This document shows, piece after piece, positions 9,661-18,778 of a stretch of 18,778 bases of DNA (its first letter is position 1; the number at the start of each line of letters is the position of its first letter). Origin of the DNA: Anaeromyces robustus (Eukaryota > Neocallimastigomycota > Neocallimastigomycetes > Neocallimastigales > Neocallimastigaceae); contig MCFG01000325.1 in NCBI GenBank assembly GCA_002104895.1, positions 62,501-81,278 of the forward strand, written 5' to 3'. A program made the translations under genes and the position numbers. The notes beneath the pieces are model-generated. The model did not search any database, was not told the DNA's origin, and saw nothing but the letters and a program-made list of their open reading frames with translations.

Positions 9661-11673
9661 CTATCCTATTCCACTAGGGTCGGAAATAGGATCGGCATTT
9701 GCCCTACTAGGCTGTCCTACTGTGTTATCAGCATTGACGTTCCTGGAGAGGTTGGTTTTAAATTTATTGAATAATATATGTTGTCTTTTACAGACAACAG
9801 GCATGATATCATTCAATAGAGCCGCAGATCGCAACAAGAATGGGGATTTTGAATAAGTACCAGATTCAGTCTGACACTTAAACAAACATTCCCATTCCTT
9901 TTTGTATGGACTATTGTTAATTCTATCACTAAAACCATAATCTCTACCACCAATTAAAAAAATATATATTCTATACCTATTAACTATTTTTTTACTACCT
10001 AATATATCTATATTACTTATACTATTATTACTACTTTTATAACCCTTAACAATATTATTTATTCTATTATCCACACTAGGGTTATTACTGGTCCTAACTA
10101 AACTATTAAAAAGACTATCTAAAAAATAAAAAAAATTTCTATCTAAATCAGAGAAGTGATCAATACGAAGATTTTTAAATAAGAAACAATTTATAAACCA
10201 ATGATCAATTCTCTGATAACTGTCACAATGGAAACAACATGAACAACAATTAGGACAAGAATTATTAATCATTTTAGCAGCTTTTGCAACTCTAGCATCA
10301 ATTTTATATCCACATCTTGCCCTAAGTATCCACCGAAAACCTTTGCTATATTCAGGAAATTCTAGATTAAGCTTTAAGTAACTTCTTGATTCTTCAAAGT
10401 TGTACATTTTATAAGTTTTAGCTTTAATTGATTTATCACTGTTCATGTCTCTGTCCCAATAGAATTCCATAATTTCTTTAGTAGAGGATGAAATATTATT
10501 TAATTTATCATTTAATATTTTACTTTCTTTGTCCCAAGTCCATTTTCTTGTTGTAGCAACATTATTAACTATCTTTGAGATAATGCAGTTGGAGTCCTTC
10601 CACTTATTAAAACATCTAACCTGAGCTAAAGCACATTTACCAGAAAGTGGAGGAATATTGAGTTCTTTTGAGATGCAATAAATAGAAACAAAAGAATTAG
10701 GTTTCGAGTAGCCTAAAATCCAATAAAAACCTTTGTTAATTATTGTTTGTGTAGAACTAGTATTGTTTTTGTTAGAACCAAGCAAAGGCGCGTAATAGGA
10801 AACTTGTCCAATAACTTTTGCAGAGAATAAAGTTCTTTTAAGAGGAATAGGAATCAGATCATTTTTTAAAAAACCCTGAATTGAAAACAAAGCCTTACTA
10901 ACTTTATTTTTCATTTTACTAATAACGAATTTTAAATCTAGAGTTTTGTGAAAGGGAACACCAAGGTAAGTATAACAATCTGTTTTAGGGATTGCAATTC
11001 CTGTTAAATAAAAGGTAGGGTCCTCTCTAAGAATATATTCCGAATTTTCATGTCTAACAGCTAATGTGCCACATTTATTAATTCCAAAAGTCATCTCGTT
11101 GTCCTTAGCCCATTTACCAACTAAACGAAGAAGTTTGTTCATACGAGATCTACTAGGGGCACAAAGAACAATATCATCAGCAAATAATCCTCCACAACAA
11201 TATTCAGTATCTATTTTCACACCATTATGCAGGCAATCGTTGAAGATGTCGTTGATAAACAAATTAAAAAAGTATAGGAGATAAGGGACATCCTTGTCGA
11301 ACTCCTTTAAGTATTCTGAAAGAATCGGAAAATTGTCCATTAATTTTAACACAAGCTTTGGAAGACAGATATAGGTTCTCCAAAAATTGAAAGCATTTTC
11401 CTTGTATACCAAGAGTATAAATTTTCGACAAGATGTTATATATGGGCACAGAATCGTAAGCTTTTTTAAGATCCAGAAAAGCTATATAAGTATCTTCCCC
11501 TTTGAATTTACGTCTTTGACAAATAGAAAGAATAGAGATATAAAGACTAATACATTCTTCCTTATTCCGAAAGCCAAATTGTTCTGGTCTGATGAATCCA
11601 TGACTTATACCATATTCAGAAATTCTAGAAGCAATAATTTTCGAAAGAATCTTAATTTTCGAAAGAATCTTAA
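9661..11673 (-). pseudogene. Non-LTR retrotransposon reverse transcriptase, 5'-truncated and frameshifted
   Basis: The first segment (11673 to about 11271) carries RT motifs PEQFGFR, FLDLKKAYDSV (catalytic Asp, motif A) and GVRQGCPLSPILF. The reading frame then shifts by one base in an A6 run (11266-11271, plus strand). The second segment continues to 9661 with NLFINDI, LFADDIVL (FADD, motif C) and TYLGV. After the RT domain come about 350 residues ending in a Cys-rich cluster (CPNCCSCC) followed by HWFINC, which resembles the zinc-binding region downstream of RT in many LINE elements. Apart from the one shift there are no internal stops, so decay is slight. The 5' part, including any endonuclease domain, is absent. 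The shift may be real or a homopolymer sequencing error. Confidence 0.88.
11638..11673 (-). repeat. 18-bp tandem duplication at the retroelement 5' junction
   Basis: Two identical 18-bp units (11638-11655 and 11656-11673) read in frame on the minus strand as KILSKI twice, then IASRIS. RT proteins of this class normally have a single KI-like motif before ASR, so one unit is extra. It lies exactly at the truncated end, so it probably arose during integration. Confidence 0.75.
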
Positions 11674-11727
11674 AAAAAAATTTTTATGAATAAAAAGTAT
11701 TTATTGTAAATTTTCGAATATGTATAT

Positions 11728-11767
<40 letters not shown>

Positions 11768-11862
11768 TTTATTTTATTTTATTTTATTTTATTTCATTAT
11801 GAATATTTATAAGTTATAAATTTATAACTTTATATAACTATATATATTACACATAGATGAAC

Positions 11863-11908
<46 letters not shown>

Positions 11909-12338
11909 TCATAATAAATCTATTTTTTATTAATAAAAGAACGATAGTTAAATTTTCAAAAATTAAACAAATAACTTAATTTAATGATACATAATATTAT
12001 AATAAAAACTCTTTTCTGCTTCGATCAATAATAAATATATTTTATTATTGATATTGTTTATAATAATTATGAAATATTTTCATTAATAAAATATAAATAA
12101 TAAATTTTTATATTTTATTTTATATATATAATATCTTTTTTTTTTTTTATAAATTACATTTCATAAAAATAATTTATAAAAGTATAAATATGTTTACTTA
12201 ATTTATTATTATTATTATTATTATCATTATTATATATTATATTTTTTTTTTTTACTTTTTTATATAATATTTTTTTTTCTTTTTAGTTATTAATTTATTA
12301 TTTATTAAGTTTTAATTTATTAATTTAATAATTATAAA
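11674..12338. other. Gene-less spacer between the transporter-like gene and the retroelement
   Basis: Consists of a 36-nt T run (11730-11765), an ATTTT tract, an ATT tract (about 11866-11908) and other AT-only sequence. I looked here for exons of a nucleotide-binding domain on the minus strand (Walker A, signature LSGGQ-like, Walker B) and saw no open frame that could hold one. It should include the 3' UTR of the upstream gene. Confidence 0.65.
11866..11908. repeat. (ATT)n microsatellite
   Basis: About 14 perfect 3-bp units in non-coding DNA. Similar ATT tracts are at 9317-9358 and in the intron at 18562-18617. Confidence 0.8.
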
Positions 12339-15300
12339 TTATTTATCAATTACTTCCATAACACTTTTGTAGGCTTTTTTAGCTTTATTCATATCAGGAA
12401 GATTCATTTTAGCTCTAACAATACTTGCAAAGGATAAAACGGTAGCCATAAGCATTTTAATAACATCTTTATATTCTAAAAATTCAGTTTTAACGGCTGT
12501 AAAGCAAAGATAAATAATTAATCCAAGAATTAAAAATATGATGGAATGAATAATAGCATAATAAAGACTATTAGTAAAAATCTTTTTCTTTTTAAAATCC
12601 TTTTCTTCAATTTCAATTTCTTCAATTTCAATTTCATTATCATTGGATTCAGATTTACGATATTTAATAATCATAATAGCTATTATGATTATAATAACAA
12701 TAACTAATAAAATTAATGTAACTTTCCATTCCGTTAAGAAATCTATAATAAAACCAACAATTAAAGCAGCTAAGGCTTCAATAATAAAACCAAAATTTCT
12801 TATAATACCTTTAGGTAATCCAGCTTTTTTAAAAAGAGAAATATAAGAATTAGATATATTTCTATTTCTATTTCCATTTCCATTTTCTAAATCATTGGAA
12901 TCATTTTTACGATTTACAAATGAATTAAATAATAATTTACGAAGTTTAAAGGAAAGATTTTCACCTGCTACAGAATAACCAATATATAATAATAAATAAG
13001 CTAATAAACTAATACCACCAAAAATTGAAAAGTATTTTATTATTTTATTTCCATCATTTGAAGCTCCAAAAACAGAAGAAATAATTAAAGAAATAAATGG
13101 AAGAATACCACCATTAACAATAGAAGCAATGATTCCAATAAGAATAGCCCATATATATCTTTTATTTAAGGATATAAAACGTCCTATATTAATATTATTA
13201 TTATTATTGTTTTTATCTTTTTCCTTTTCTTCTTTTGATGATTCATTATTATCATTATTATTAAAATTATCAACAGTAGTATTTTCTTGATCTTGATCTT
13301 GATCATAAGAGTCTTGATCTTCAATTAAATCTTCCGTACTATCAGTTTTGTTATCAATAATTTTATATAATTTTGCACCAACACGTCTTGATAAATTCAA
13401 AGTTTTAATTAATCCTTTAATTTTCATAAACATTACAGTACCAAATAAAATACTAATAACAACTTTAAAGAGATCACCTCTTTCCATTTCTCCTTTATTA
13501 ATAAAATCATTAATTTTTTTAAAAATAAAACCAATACCAATTAAAAATAGTCCAAAAAGACCTCCATAAAATATACCATTAAATATTCCAGTTATAATTC
13601 CATAAGTTTTAGTGGATCTAAGAGTTTTTGAAAAATCATCAATTTCTGGATTACTAATTTCTGTATTAATAGTTTCATATGTATTAATAATATTAAGACC
13701 TTTACTACCAGCTGAATTAATAGCTTTTTTAAATTTTTTAACGAATGCATGAATTATATATCTCAAAATAACTATATATATATATATATATATAATTGTG
13801 TAATTGTATAATTTAACATATAATTTAACGTATATTAGAATAAATTAAATAAATATTATATATTAATGATTTATTAGTTATTCTACTTTTTTTTTTCTCT
13901 CTTATTCACTATACTAATTATAATATATATTTTATTATTATATAAAATAAATAATATTATTATTAATGAAAACCTACCAATAAATATAAATAATATAGCT
14001 ACCACAGCAAGAGTAACTTTATTGATAAAATTGTGTGAATAAATTTTTTTTTAAAAAAAAAAATATAAAATTAAAAAAAAAAAAAATCAATCATATTATA
14101 ATTCATTAATATATATTTATTTATTTATTTATTTCATTAATCATAATAATTATGATAATAATAATAATAATAATAATAATAATGTTACTTACTTAAAGCT
14201 GATTTCCATGAATAAATGAAAGCAAAAACATAACATGTAATTAATATAAAAATATTACGAAATATTTTTCCCACATTAAAACCAATACCATTTTCATAAA
14301 TCTTAATTTCTTTATCAAGTTTTTGTTTCAATAATTTATTATCTTTAGTTTCATTATCTTTATCATTATTAAAAAGACCTATTTAAAAAGAAAATAATAA
14401 CATAAATTAATTAATTAATTAATTAGTTAATTAATTAATTATAATATATATATAACTTTAAGAATATATAAAACTTTAAAAAAAAAATAATATTAATAAT
14501 TTTACTTACAAATAGATACGAGTGAACGAACTGTTGAACCTATATTGAAAGCGGTTAAATCCAAGAAAACTTTAGCACAATATGTTAAAAGTAAAGAAAT
14601 TAAAAAAATAATTCCTAATTTTAAAATAATTTTATAGAAATCATCCCAAATATTATCTATCTATACAGAAAATTTTAATTTATAATTAATTACAAAATAA
14701 TTTAGTTAGTTTTTATAAATTATTATTAGCACTGTTATAATTGTTATTATTTATTTATTTATTAATGTATTAATAAACATTGCTATTATTTTATTTTATT
14801 TTATTTTATATATATGTATTTACATACTGTTTTAAAGGTAATGCTACCAGGAGATGCATTTCCTATATATGAACTTCTTAATTTGGAAGAAACAATATTC
14901 AAATTAATGGATGGATGAGTACCATTAAACACTTTAAGTTTGAGAGGATCTTGTGAAAAGTATGCTTCCATTAATTCTCCTAAGACATTATCCTATATTA
15001 GTCATTGAAAAAAAGAGTATTAACATATTTTTTATTGAATATAAACATATTATTAAGATAGGTTTGTGAAAAAAATATTTAATTTATTATAGCATTAGTT
15101 ATAGCTATTTTATTTTATTAATAAATATTTATATATATTAAATAAATAAAATAATTAATTATGAACTATAATTACATCATCAATATTGGTTATACTTTTA
15201 ATATCTTTATTTCTTACTAAAAAAATAAGCAAATCAATAAAATCACCAATTCGTAATGGTCTACAATAAAAAATATTATAATTTTTGTTAATATGCTTTA

Positions 15301-15642
15301 TTTCGTGTTTATTTAATTATTACTTAATTAACTTTTCTTTTTGGATATATATATATATATATATATATATTTATTAAAGTAAAAAAAAAATAAAATAAGA
15401 TAAAATAAAATAAAATGAAATGAAATGGAATAAAATGATATTTACATAGTTGATAAGCAAACACCTAAAATTGCTGAAAAAAAAATTCCAAAAAATATTA
15501 ATATTTTATCATCGCTTATACAATATTTAAAAAATTGTGAAAAACTCAATTTTGATTCCTTTTCCTTTAAATTTGGTAGTGAATTTTCAACTTCCAACCG
15601 TGTATCTGTAATATCTGAAAAATCTGTTGTTGATTCGGTCAT
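12339..15642 (-). CDS. ABCB (P-glycoprotein)-type protein with both nucleotide-binding domains missing, seven exons
   Basis: Exons (minus strand): 15642-15446, 15260-15176, 14992-14828, 14660-14510, 14378-14193, 14016-13978, 13771-12339; all GT-AG and phase-consistent, 751 residues. TMD1: helices near 47-66, 159-182, 237-256, 259-278, 332-359 and 376-397, with an outer loop carrying NGT (117) and NAS (139) sequons. TMD2: near 481-510, 521-544, 601-623, 624-645, 676-700 and 710-729. ABCB landmarks include FFKYCISDDKILIFFG, AGENLSFKLRKLLF (543-556) and KAKKAYKSVMEVIDK at the end. No Walker A, Walker B or LSGGQ is present. A D/Q/N/E/K linker (about 417-469) replaces NBD1, and the stop codon replaces NBD2. 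Full-length ABCB proteins are about 1250 residues, so the deficit fits two NBDs. It cannot hydrolyse ATP by itself; channel, scaffold or receptor roles, or NBDs supplied in trans, are guesses. The ATG at 15642 starts the frame in an A-rich context. Confidence 0.85.
13978..14016 (-). other. 39-nt micro-exon of the NBD-less ABCB gene
   Basis: This exon codes for 12 whole residues (TLAVVAILFIFI) plus two split codons and forms most of TM4. It is flanked by introns of 176 and 206 nt (acceptor AAAG, donor GTAGGT). It joins in phase 1 on both sides and completes a typical ABCB TM3-TM4 turn (SWKSALITLAVV), which supports it. Confidence 0.75.
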
Positions 15643-16335
15643 TTTAAATTACTTTATTTTAATATACCTTATGTAACTATTTATTCTATATGATAGTTTT
15701 TTTTAAAAAAAAGAAAAAGAAAAAGAAATCTTTTTTTAATTGTTATTTTATATAAATATATTTTCAATTATTTTTTTTTTCTAAAAAAAAAAAAACTAAA
15801 AAAAAAAAAATACAAAATTGATAAAAAAAATAAAGTTTTATAATTTTTAGATAAATATAATATTTTTATTATTTTAAGTATAATAAATATATAGTGTCAA
15901 CAAATATTTTAATATTTTAACTTTTTAAATAAAACTATTGAACCAAGCTATTTTATCCTAAAATAAACTGTTTATTTTTTTTTTTTTGTTTTCTGTATAA
16001 TAATAATATTTTAATAAATGATTTCGTTGAATAATCCAATAGTTTTAATAGTTTTTTAATTAATTTTAATTTTGAATTATAAAAAAATTAATTTTTGATA
16101 TAATATTTATAATTTAATTATAATAAATTTTAAATTACTATTAATTATTATATATTACACTAATTAAGTATTGTATTACATTGAAAAAAACTTTAATTAT
16201 AATTTTATTTTATATAAATATATATATATGTTTTTTTTTTTCATAATAATAAATAATAAAAATAATAATATTTTTAATAAAATATATAAATAATAAATAA
16301 TTTTTATATAACTCTTATTTTTTTTTTTTTTTTTT

Positions 16336-16551
16336 GTTATCAATATTTAAGTATCAATTAATATTAAAAGATTTTTTTTAAAAAAAACTAGCATTATCTT
16401 ATGTTATATCCAAATGATAGATAACATTTGGATATAAATCATAAAGTAAAAGCTGTACTATTTTCTATTATTTATAAATTTTATAGAATTAATAGAATAT
16501 ATATGTTAACATCTATTTAATCATCAATACTCTTATTCTTTATTTTTTATT

Positions 16552-16586
<35 letters not shown>

Positions 16587-16680
16587 AAAGTATTTATATT
16601 ATTACTATTTATTATTCAAAGTAATATATATCTGATACATTTGTTAGCATCATTTATATATAATAATTAATAAATGGATA
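16336..16680. repeat. Tandem duplication, copy 1 (about 345 bp)
   Basis: Starts GTTATCAATATTTAAGTATC after a T run and ends AATAAATGGATA. It matches 16709-17030 along its whole length with few substitutions and small indels. The main length difference is a TATTTTT-type expansion here (about 16538-16585). It contains a perfect 13-bp hairpin. There is no open reading frame. Confidence 0.85.
16404..16437. repeat. Perfect 13-bp hairpin in duplication copy 1
   Basis: TTATATCCAAATG (16404-16416) and CATTTGGATATAA (16425-16437) are exact reverse complements around an 8-nt loop ATAGATAA. The stem includes CCAAATG, so it is not a simple AT artefact. The copy-2 version (16780-16812) keeps the loop and most of the stem, with one deletion and one C-to-T change. 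Confidence 0.8.
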
Positions 16681-16708
16681 TATTACTAAAAAAAAAAATT
16701 TTTTTTTT

Positions 16709-17030
16709 GTTATCAATATTTAAATATCAATCAATATTAAAAGATTTTATTAAAAAAAAAAAACTAGCATTATCCTATGTTATATCTAAATGATAGATAA
16801 ATTTGGATATAAGTCATGTAGTAAAAGTTGTACTATTTTCTATTATTTATAAATCATTTATAAATTTTAAAAATTTAATAGAATATATATGTTAACCATC
16901 AATACTCTTATTTTTTTTTTTTTTAAAGTATTTATATTATTATTATTTATTATTCAAAAGAAATATTTTTTAATGATATATCTGATACATTTGTTAGTAT
17001 CATTTATATATAATAATTAATAAATGGATA
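16709..17030. repeat. Tandem duplication, copy 2 (about 322 bp)
   Basis: Second copy of the unit at 16336-16680, again preceded by a T run. It retains the hairpin region, the TGTACTATTTTCTATTATTTATAA-type block, the TCTGATACATTTGTTAG block and the AATAAATGGATA end. It adds ATCATTTATAA near the middle and a small insertion before the TCTGATAC block. The second copy suggests a tandem duplication or two insertions of one short non-coding element. Confidence 0.85.
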
Positions 17031-17525
17031 AATTATTATTAAAAAGTATTTGAAAGTAAAAAATAATAATAATAATAATAATAATAATAATTAAATTCTT
17101 TTTATTCTTTAATTATTTCTTTTTTTTTTTTTTTTTTTAATTGTATATTTTCATTTTATTTTATTTTATTTTATTTTTAATTTTTATTTTATTTATTATG
17201 TTTTCTTATATATAAAAAAAAAAAGTATTCTTTTTTTTTTCTTTTTTTTTTTACTTTATTTTATTTATTAATATTTAAAAATACATAATTCTTTTTTTTT
17301 CTCTCCTTTTATTTCATTATTATAAAAGAAAAAAAAAATAAGAAAAAAACTTTATATATATTTTATAATTATTTTTATAATGACTAATATATATATATTT
17401 TATATATATATATTTTTTATTAGATATATATTTTCTTCTTTTTCAGAAAAAAAAAAAATAAATAATAAAAAAAAAAAAAAAAGGAAAAGGAAAATAAATA
17501 GAAAAAATATAAAATAAAAAAAATT

Positions 17526-17527
<2 letters not shown>

Positions 17528-17558
<31 letters not shown>

Positions 17559-17645
17559 TTATTTATTTATTTTATTTTATTATTTATTTTATTTTATTAA
17601 TTTTATTTTATTTTATTTTATTTTATTTTATTTTATTTTATTTAT
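17528..17645. repeat. T run followed by TTTAT/ATTTT microsatellite
   Basis: A 29-nt T run (17528-17556) leads into TTTA and then TTTTA units to about 17645. It is about 100 bp beyond the VTC stop codon, so it may lie in or near that gene's 3' UTR. Confidence 0.75.
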
Positions 17646-17750
17646 TATTAATTTTGCTTTTAAAATAATTTTTAATTTTATATAGAGAATAATATTAAAA
17701 AAAAAAAAAAACTAAATGAATGATAATAATTTATATTTATTATTTTATAA

Positions 17751-18561
17751 TTATTGTGCTGTTTCTTTTGGATGAATGAATAACATAATCAAGTTAAGAA
17801 TGATAGCTAAACATACAAGAGCAAAGATAATATAAATACCCTTAGTGTTATCTAATGGTTCACGGTTAGGATTTCTAGTAATTTTCATAGCTCTCTTATG
17901 ATAAACAGATAATGAATAAATCATGAATAATAAACCAACAAAAGTATATATAACAGAAGTTATACCAATAAAGTCAAATAATACGTGTGTGAATAATTTG
18001 TAACTAGTTTTAGATACACCATACATAATCAATGAAAGTGAACATCCAGCTAATAATATACCAATATTCATATATTGTAAGAAAATTCTTTCATTAGCCA
18101 TGTGAACTTTTGGTTCTACACGAGTTGGTCTCTTAATCTTTCTTTCCTTCTTTTTCATTTGACCAATCTTAATTTGAATTTCTGGGTTATTTTCTTCACG
18201 AGTAGATGGATCAAATGGAAGGAATACCTTTGTTGGGGTATTTTCAATAACAGTTGGAACATGAATTGGAGCACGAATATCAATATGCATTTGGTTAAAC
18301 CAATATGGATTACGTGGAATACGATGTGGAATTAAAGTAGCACAACCATGACAGAATTTTGAGAATTTTGGAGTTTCTTCTACTAAATGACTATTTTGAA
18401 TTTCAGTAACCCAAGCAGGTGGTTCTTGACCAACGTGAACTTGTAATTTTACTTTATATAAAAATAATTTTTAAATAAAAAAGTTATTAATAATTTATAA
18501 AGAATATAATTTTGTAAATATTTAAAAAAAATATATTGAATTTATAATAAAATTTTATTTC

Positions 18562-18621
<60 letters not shown>

Positions 18622-18697
18622 TACTATTACTATTATTACTATTACTATCATTGTTGTTTGTTGTAATTAAAAAAAAATAAAAAATAAAAATAAAAAT

Positions 18698-18729
<32 letters not shown>

Positions 18730-18778
18730 TATAAATTAAATACCTTCAAGAACAGCATATGGGAAACGACAAATTTCA
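17751..18778 (-). CDS. VTC4: Vacuolar transporter chaperone subunit (VTC4-like polyphosphate polymerase), 3' part
   Basis: The VTC complex makes polyphosphate from ATP and moves it into the vacuole or acidocalcisome lumen. Two exons are visible: 18778-18744 (cut by the window edge) and 18451-17751, joined in phase 1 across a 292-nt intron to give FPYAVLEVKLQVHVGQEPP. This is the distal part of the VTC catalytic (triphosphate-tunnel) domain; the Glu in LEVKL is the conserved metal-binding position in the family, by recollection. A linker with PKFSKFCHG, NPYWF and FDPSTREENNPE follows, then the basic KRPTRVEPKVHMANERIFL entry to a DUF202-type membrane domain with three helices, ending KETAQ. 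The N-terminal SPX domain and first half of the catalytic domain lie beyond the window. Choice of VTC4 over a VTC2/3-type paralogue is likely but not proven, since both share this architecture. Confidence 0.88.
18452..18743 (-). other. Intron of the VTC gene carrying an ATT/ACT microsatellite
   Basis: GTATTT donor (18743) and AAAG acceptor (18453-18452). Splicing restores the conserved LEVKLQ strand exactly. The intron holds a long (ATT)n tract (about 18562-18617) that decays into ATTACT units and an AAAAATA-type tract near the donor, which makes it the longest intron seen here. Confidence 0.85.

Larger units (their letters stand above)
9393..11673 (-). mobile_element. 5'-truncated LINE (non-LTR) retrotransposon with poly(A) tail
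   Basis: Reading on the minus strand, the fragment starts inside a reverse transcriptase coding region at an 18-bp duplicated junction (11673-11638) and runs through RT and a Cys/His region to a TAG at 9663. A 227-nt 3' UTR follows with AATAAA (9463-9458), and 24 nt further on a 41-nt poly(A) begins (9433-9393). This order is typical of a non-LTR element copied by target-primed reverse transcription and truncated at its 5' end. A9T5-like sequence occurs at both edges (9384 onward and 11672-11685), a candidate but low-complexity target-site duplication. No endonuclease or gag-like ORF is present. Its G+C is clearly higher than that of the flanks. The clade is not assigned. Confidence 0.88.
15643..17750. 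other. Gene-less AT-rich intergenic region
   Basis: Upstream of the ABCB-type gene and downstream of the VTC gene, so it holds the promoter of one and the 3' end of the other. No coding exon is visible. It contains a 350-bp tandem duplication with a hairpin (16336-17030), T runs, and ATTTT/TTTATT tracts at about 17150-17175 and 17557-17645. Confidence 0.6.

Noticed and set aside
9661-11673. RT belonging to a retron, diversity-generating element or group II intron
   Set aside because: The KKAYDSV, GVRQGCPLSPILF and FADD motifs, Cys/His tail, AATAAA and poly(A) fit a eukaryotic non-LTR element; no intron RNA structure or variable repeats are seen.
11066-11689. Plus-strand frames opposite the RT
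   Set aside because: They are antisense to a region with clear RT motifs and show no protein-like features of their own.
11674-12338. A hidden NBD2 exon downstream of the ABCB-type gene
   Set aside because: No open minus-strand frame longer than a few dozen codons and no Walker or signature motif is present. No GT donor lies between the VIDK codons and the stop, and using the GTAATT just before them would remove conserved TMD-end residues.

Overview
The window looks like nuclear DNA of an early-diverging fungus with an extreme AT bias, most likely an anaerobic gut fungus (Neocallimastigomycota); the lineage is an inference. Supporting signs are: long A/T homopolymers and AT microsatellites between genes, many short AT-rich GT-AG introns with TAG or AAG acceptors, polyQ coded mainly by CAA, a PKA catalytic domain with fungal-type motifs ([36 protein letters not shown]), and a VTC polyphosphate polymerase subunit. 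All host genes and the one retroelement read on the minus strand.

Layout from left to right. 1-1012: gene-less AT-rich DNA. 1013-4519: a PKA-like AGC kinase gene in six exons (896 residues as modelled). It has a very long low-complexity, Q-rich N-terminus, and a 9-nt last exon that gives the C-terminal FxxF motif. 4520-9392: almost 5 kb with no recognisable gene, holding microsatellites, hairpins and a diverged direct repeat. 9393-11673: a 5'-truncated LINE-type retrotransposon fragment (RT plus Cys/His region, AATAAA, 41-nt poly(A)) with one frameshift. 11674-12338: gene-less. 12339-15642: a seven-exon gene of the ABCB (P-glycoprotein) type coding 751 residues. 15643-17750: gene-less, with a tandem duplication of about 350 bp that carries a conserved hairpin. 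17751-18778: the 3' part of a VTC4-like gene, which runs off the right edge.

The most interesting item is the ABCB-type gene. All twelve transmembrane helices can be placed, in two ABC transmembrane domains, but neither nucleotide-binding domain is present. The first half stops at the usual TMD/NBD boundary (KIIDNK) and passes through an acidic, N-rich linker straight into the second half. The second half ends at the matching point (VIDK, then a stop codon). The missing length is about what two NBDs would occupy. This points to a membrane protein that has lost its ATPase engines, not to a random fragment.

The genes do not form an operon. PKA (nutrient/cAMP signalling) and VTC (polyphosphate synthesis) are ordinary fungal housekeeping and signalling functions that happen to be neighbours. 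Exon models come from reading splice sites and phase by eye, without transcript data.
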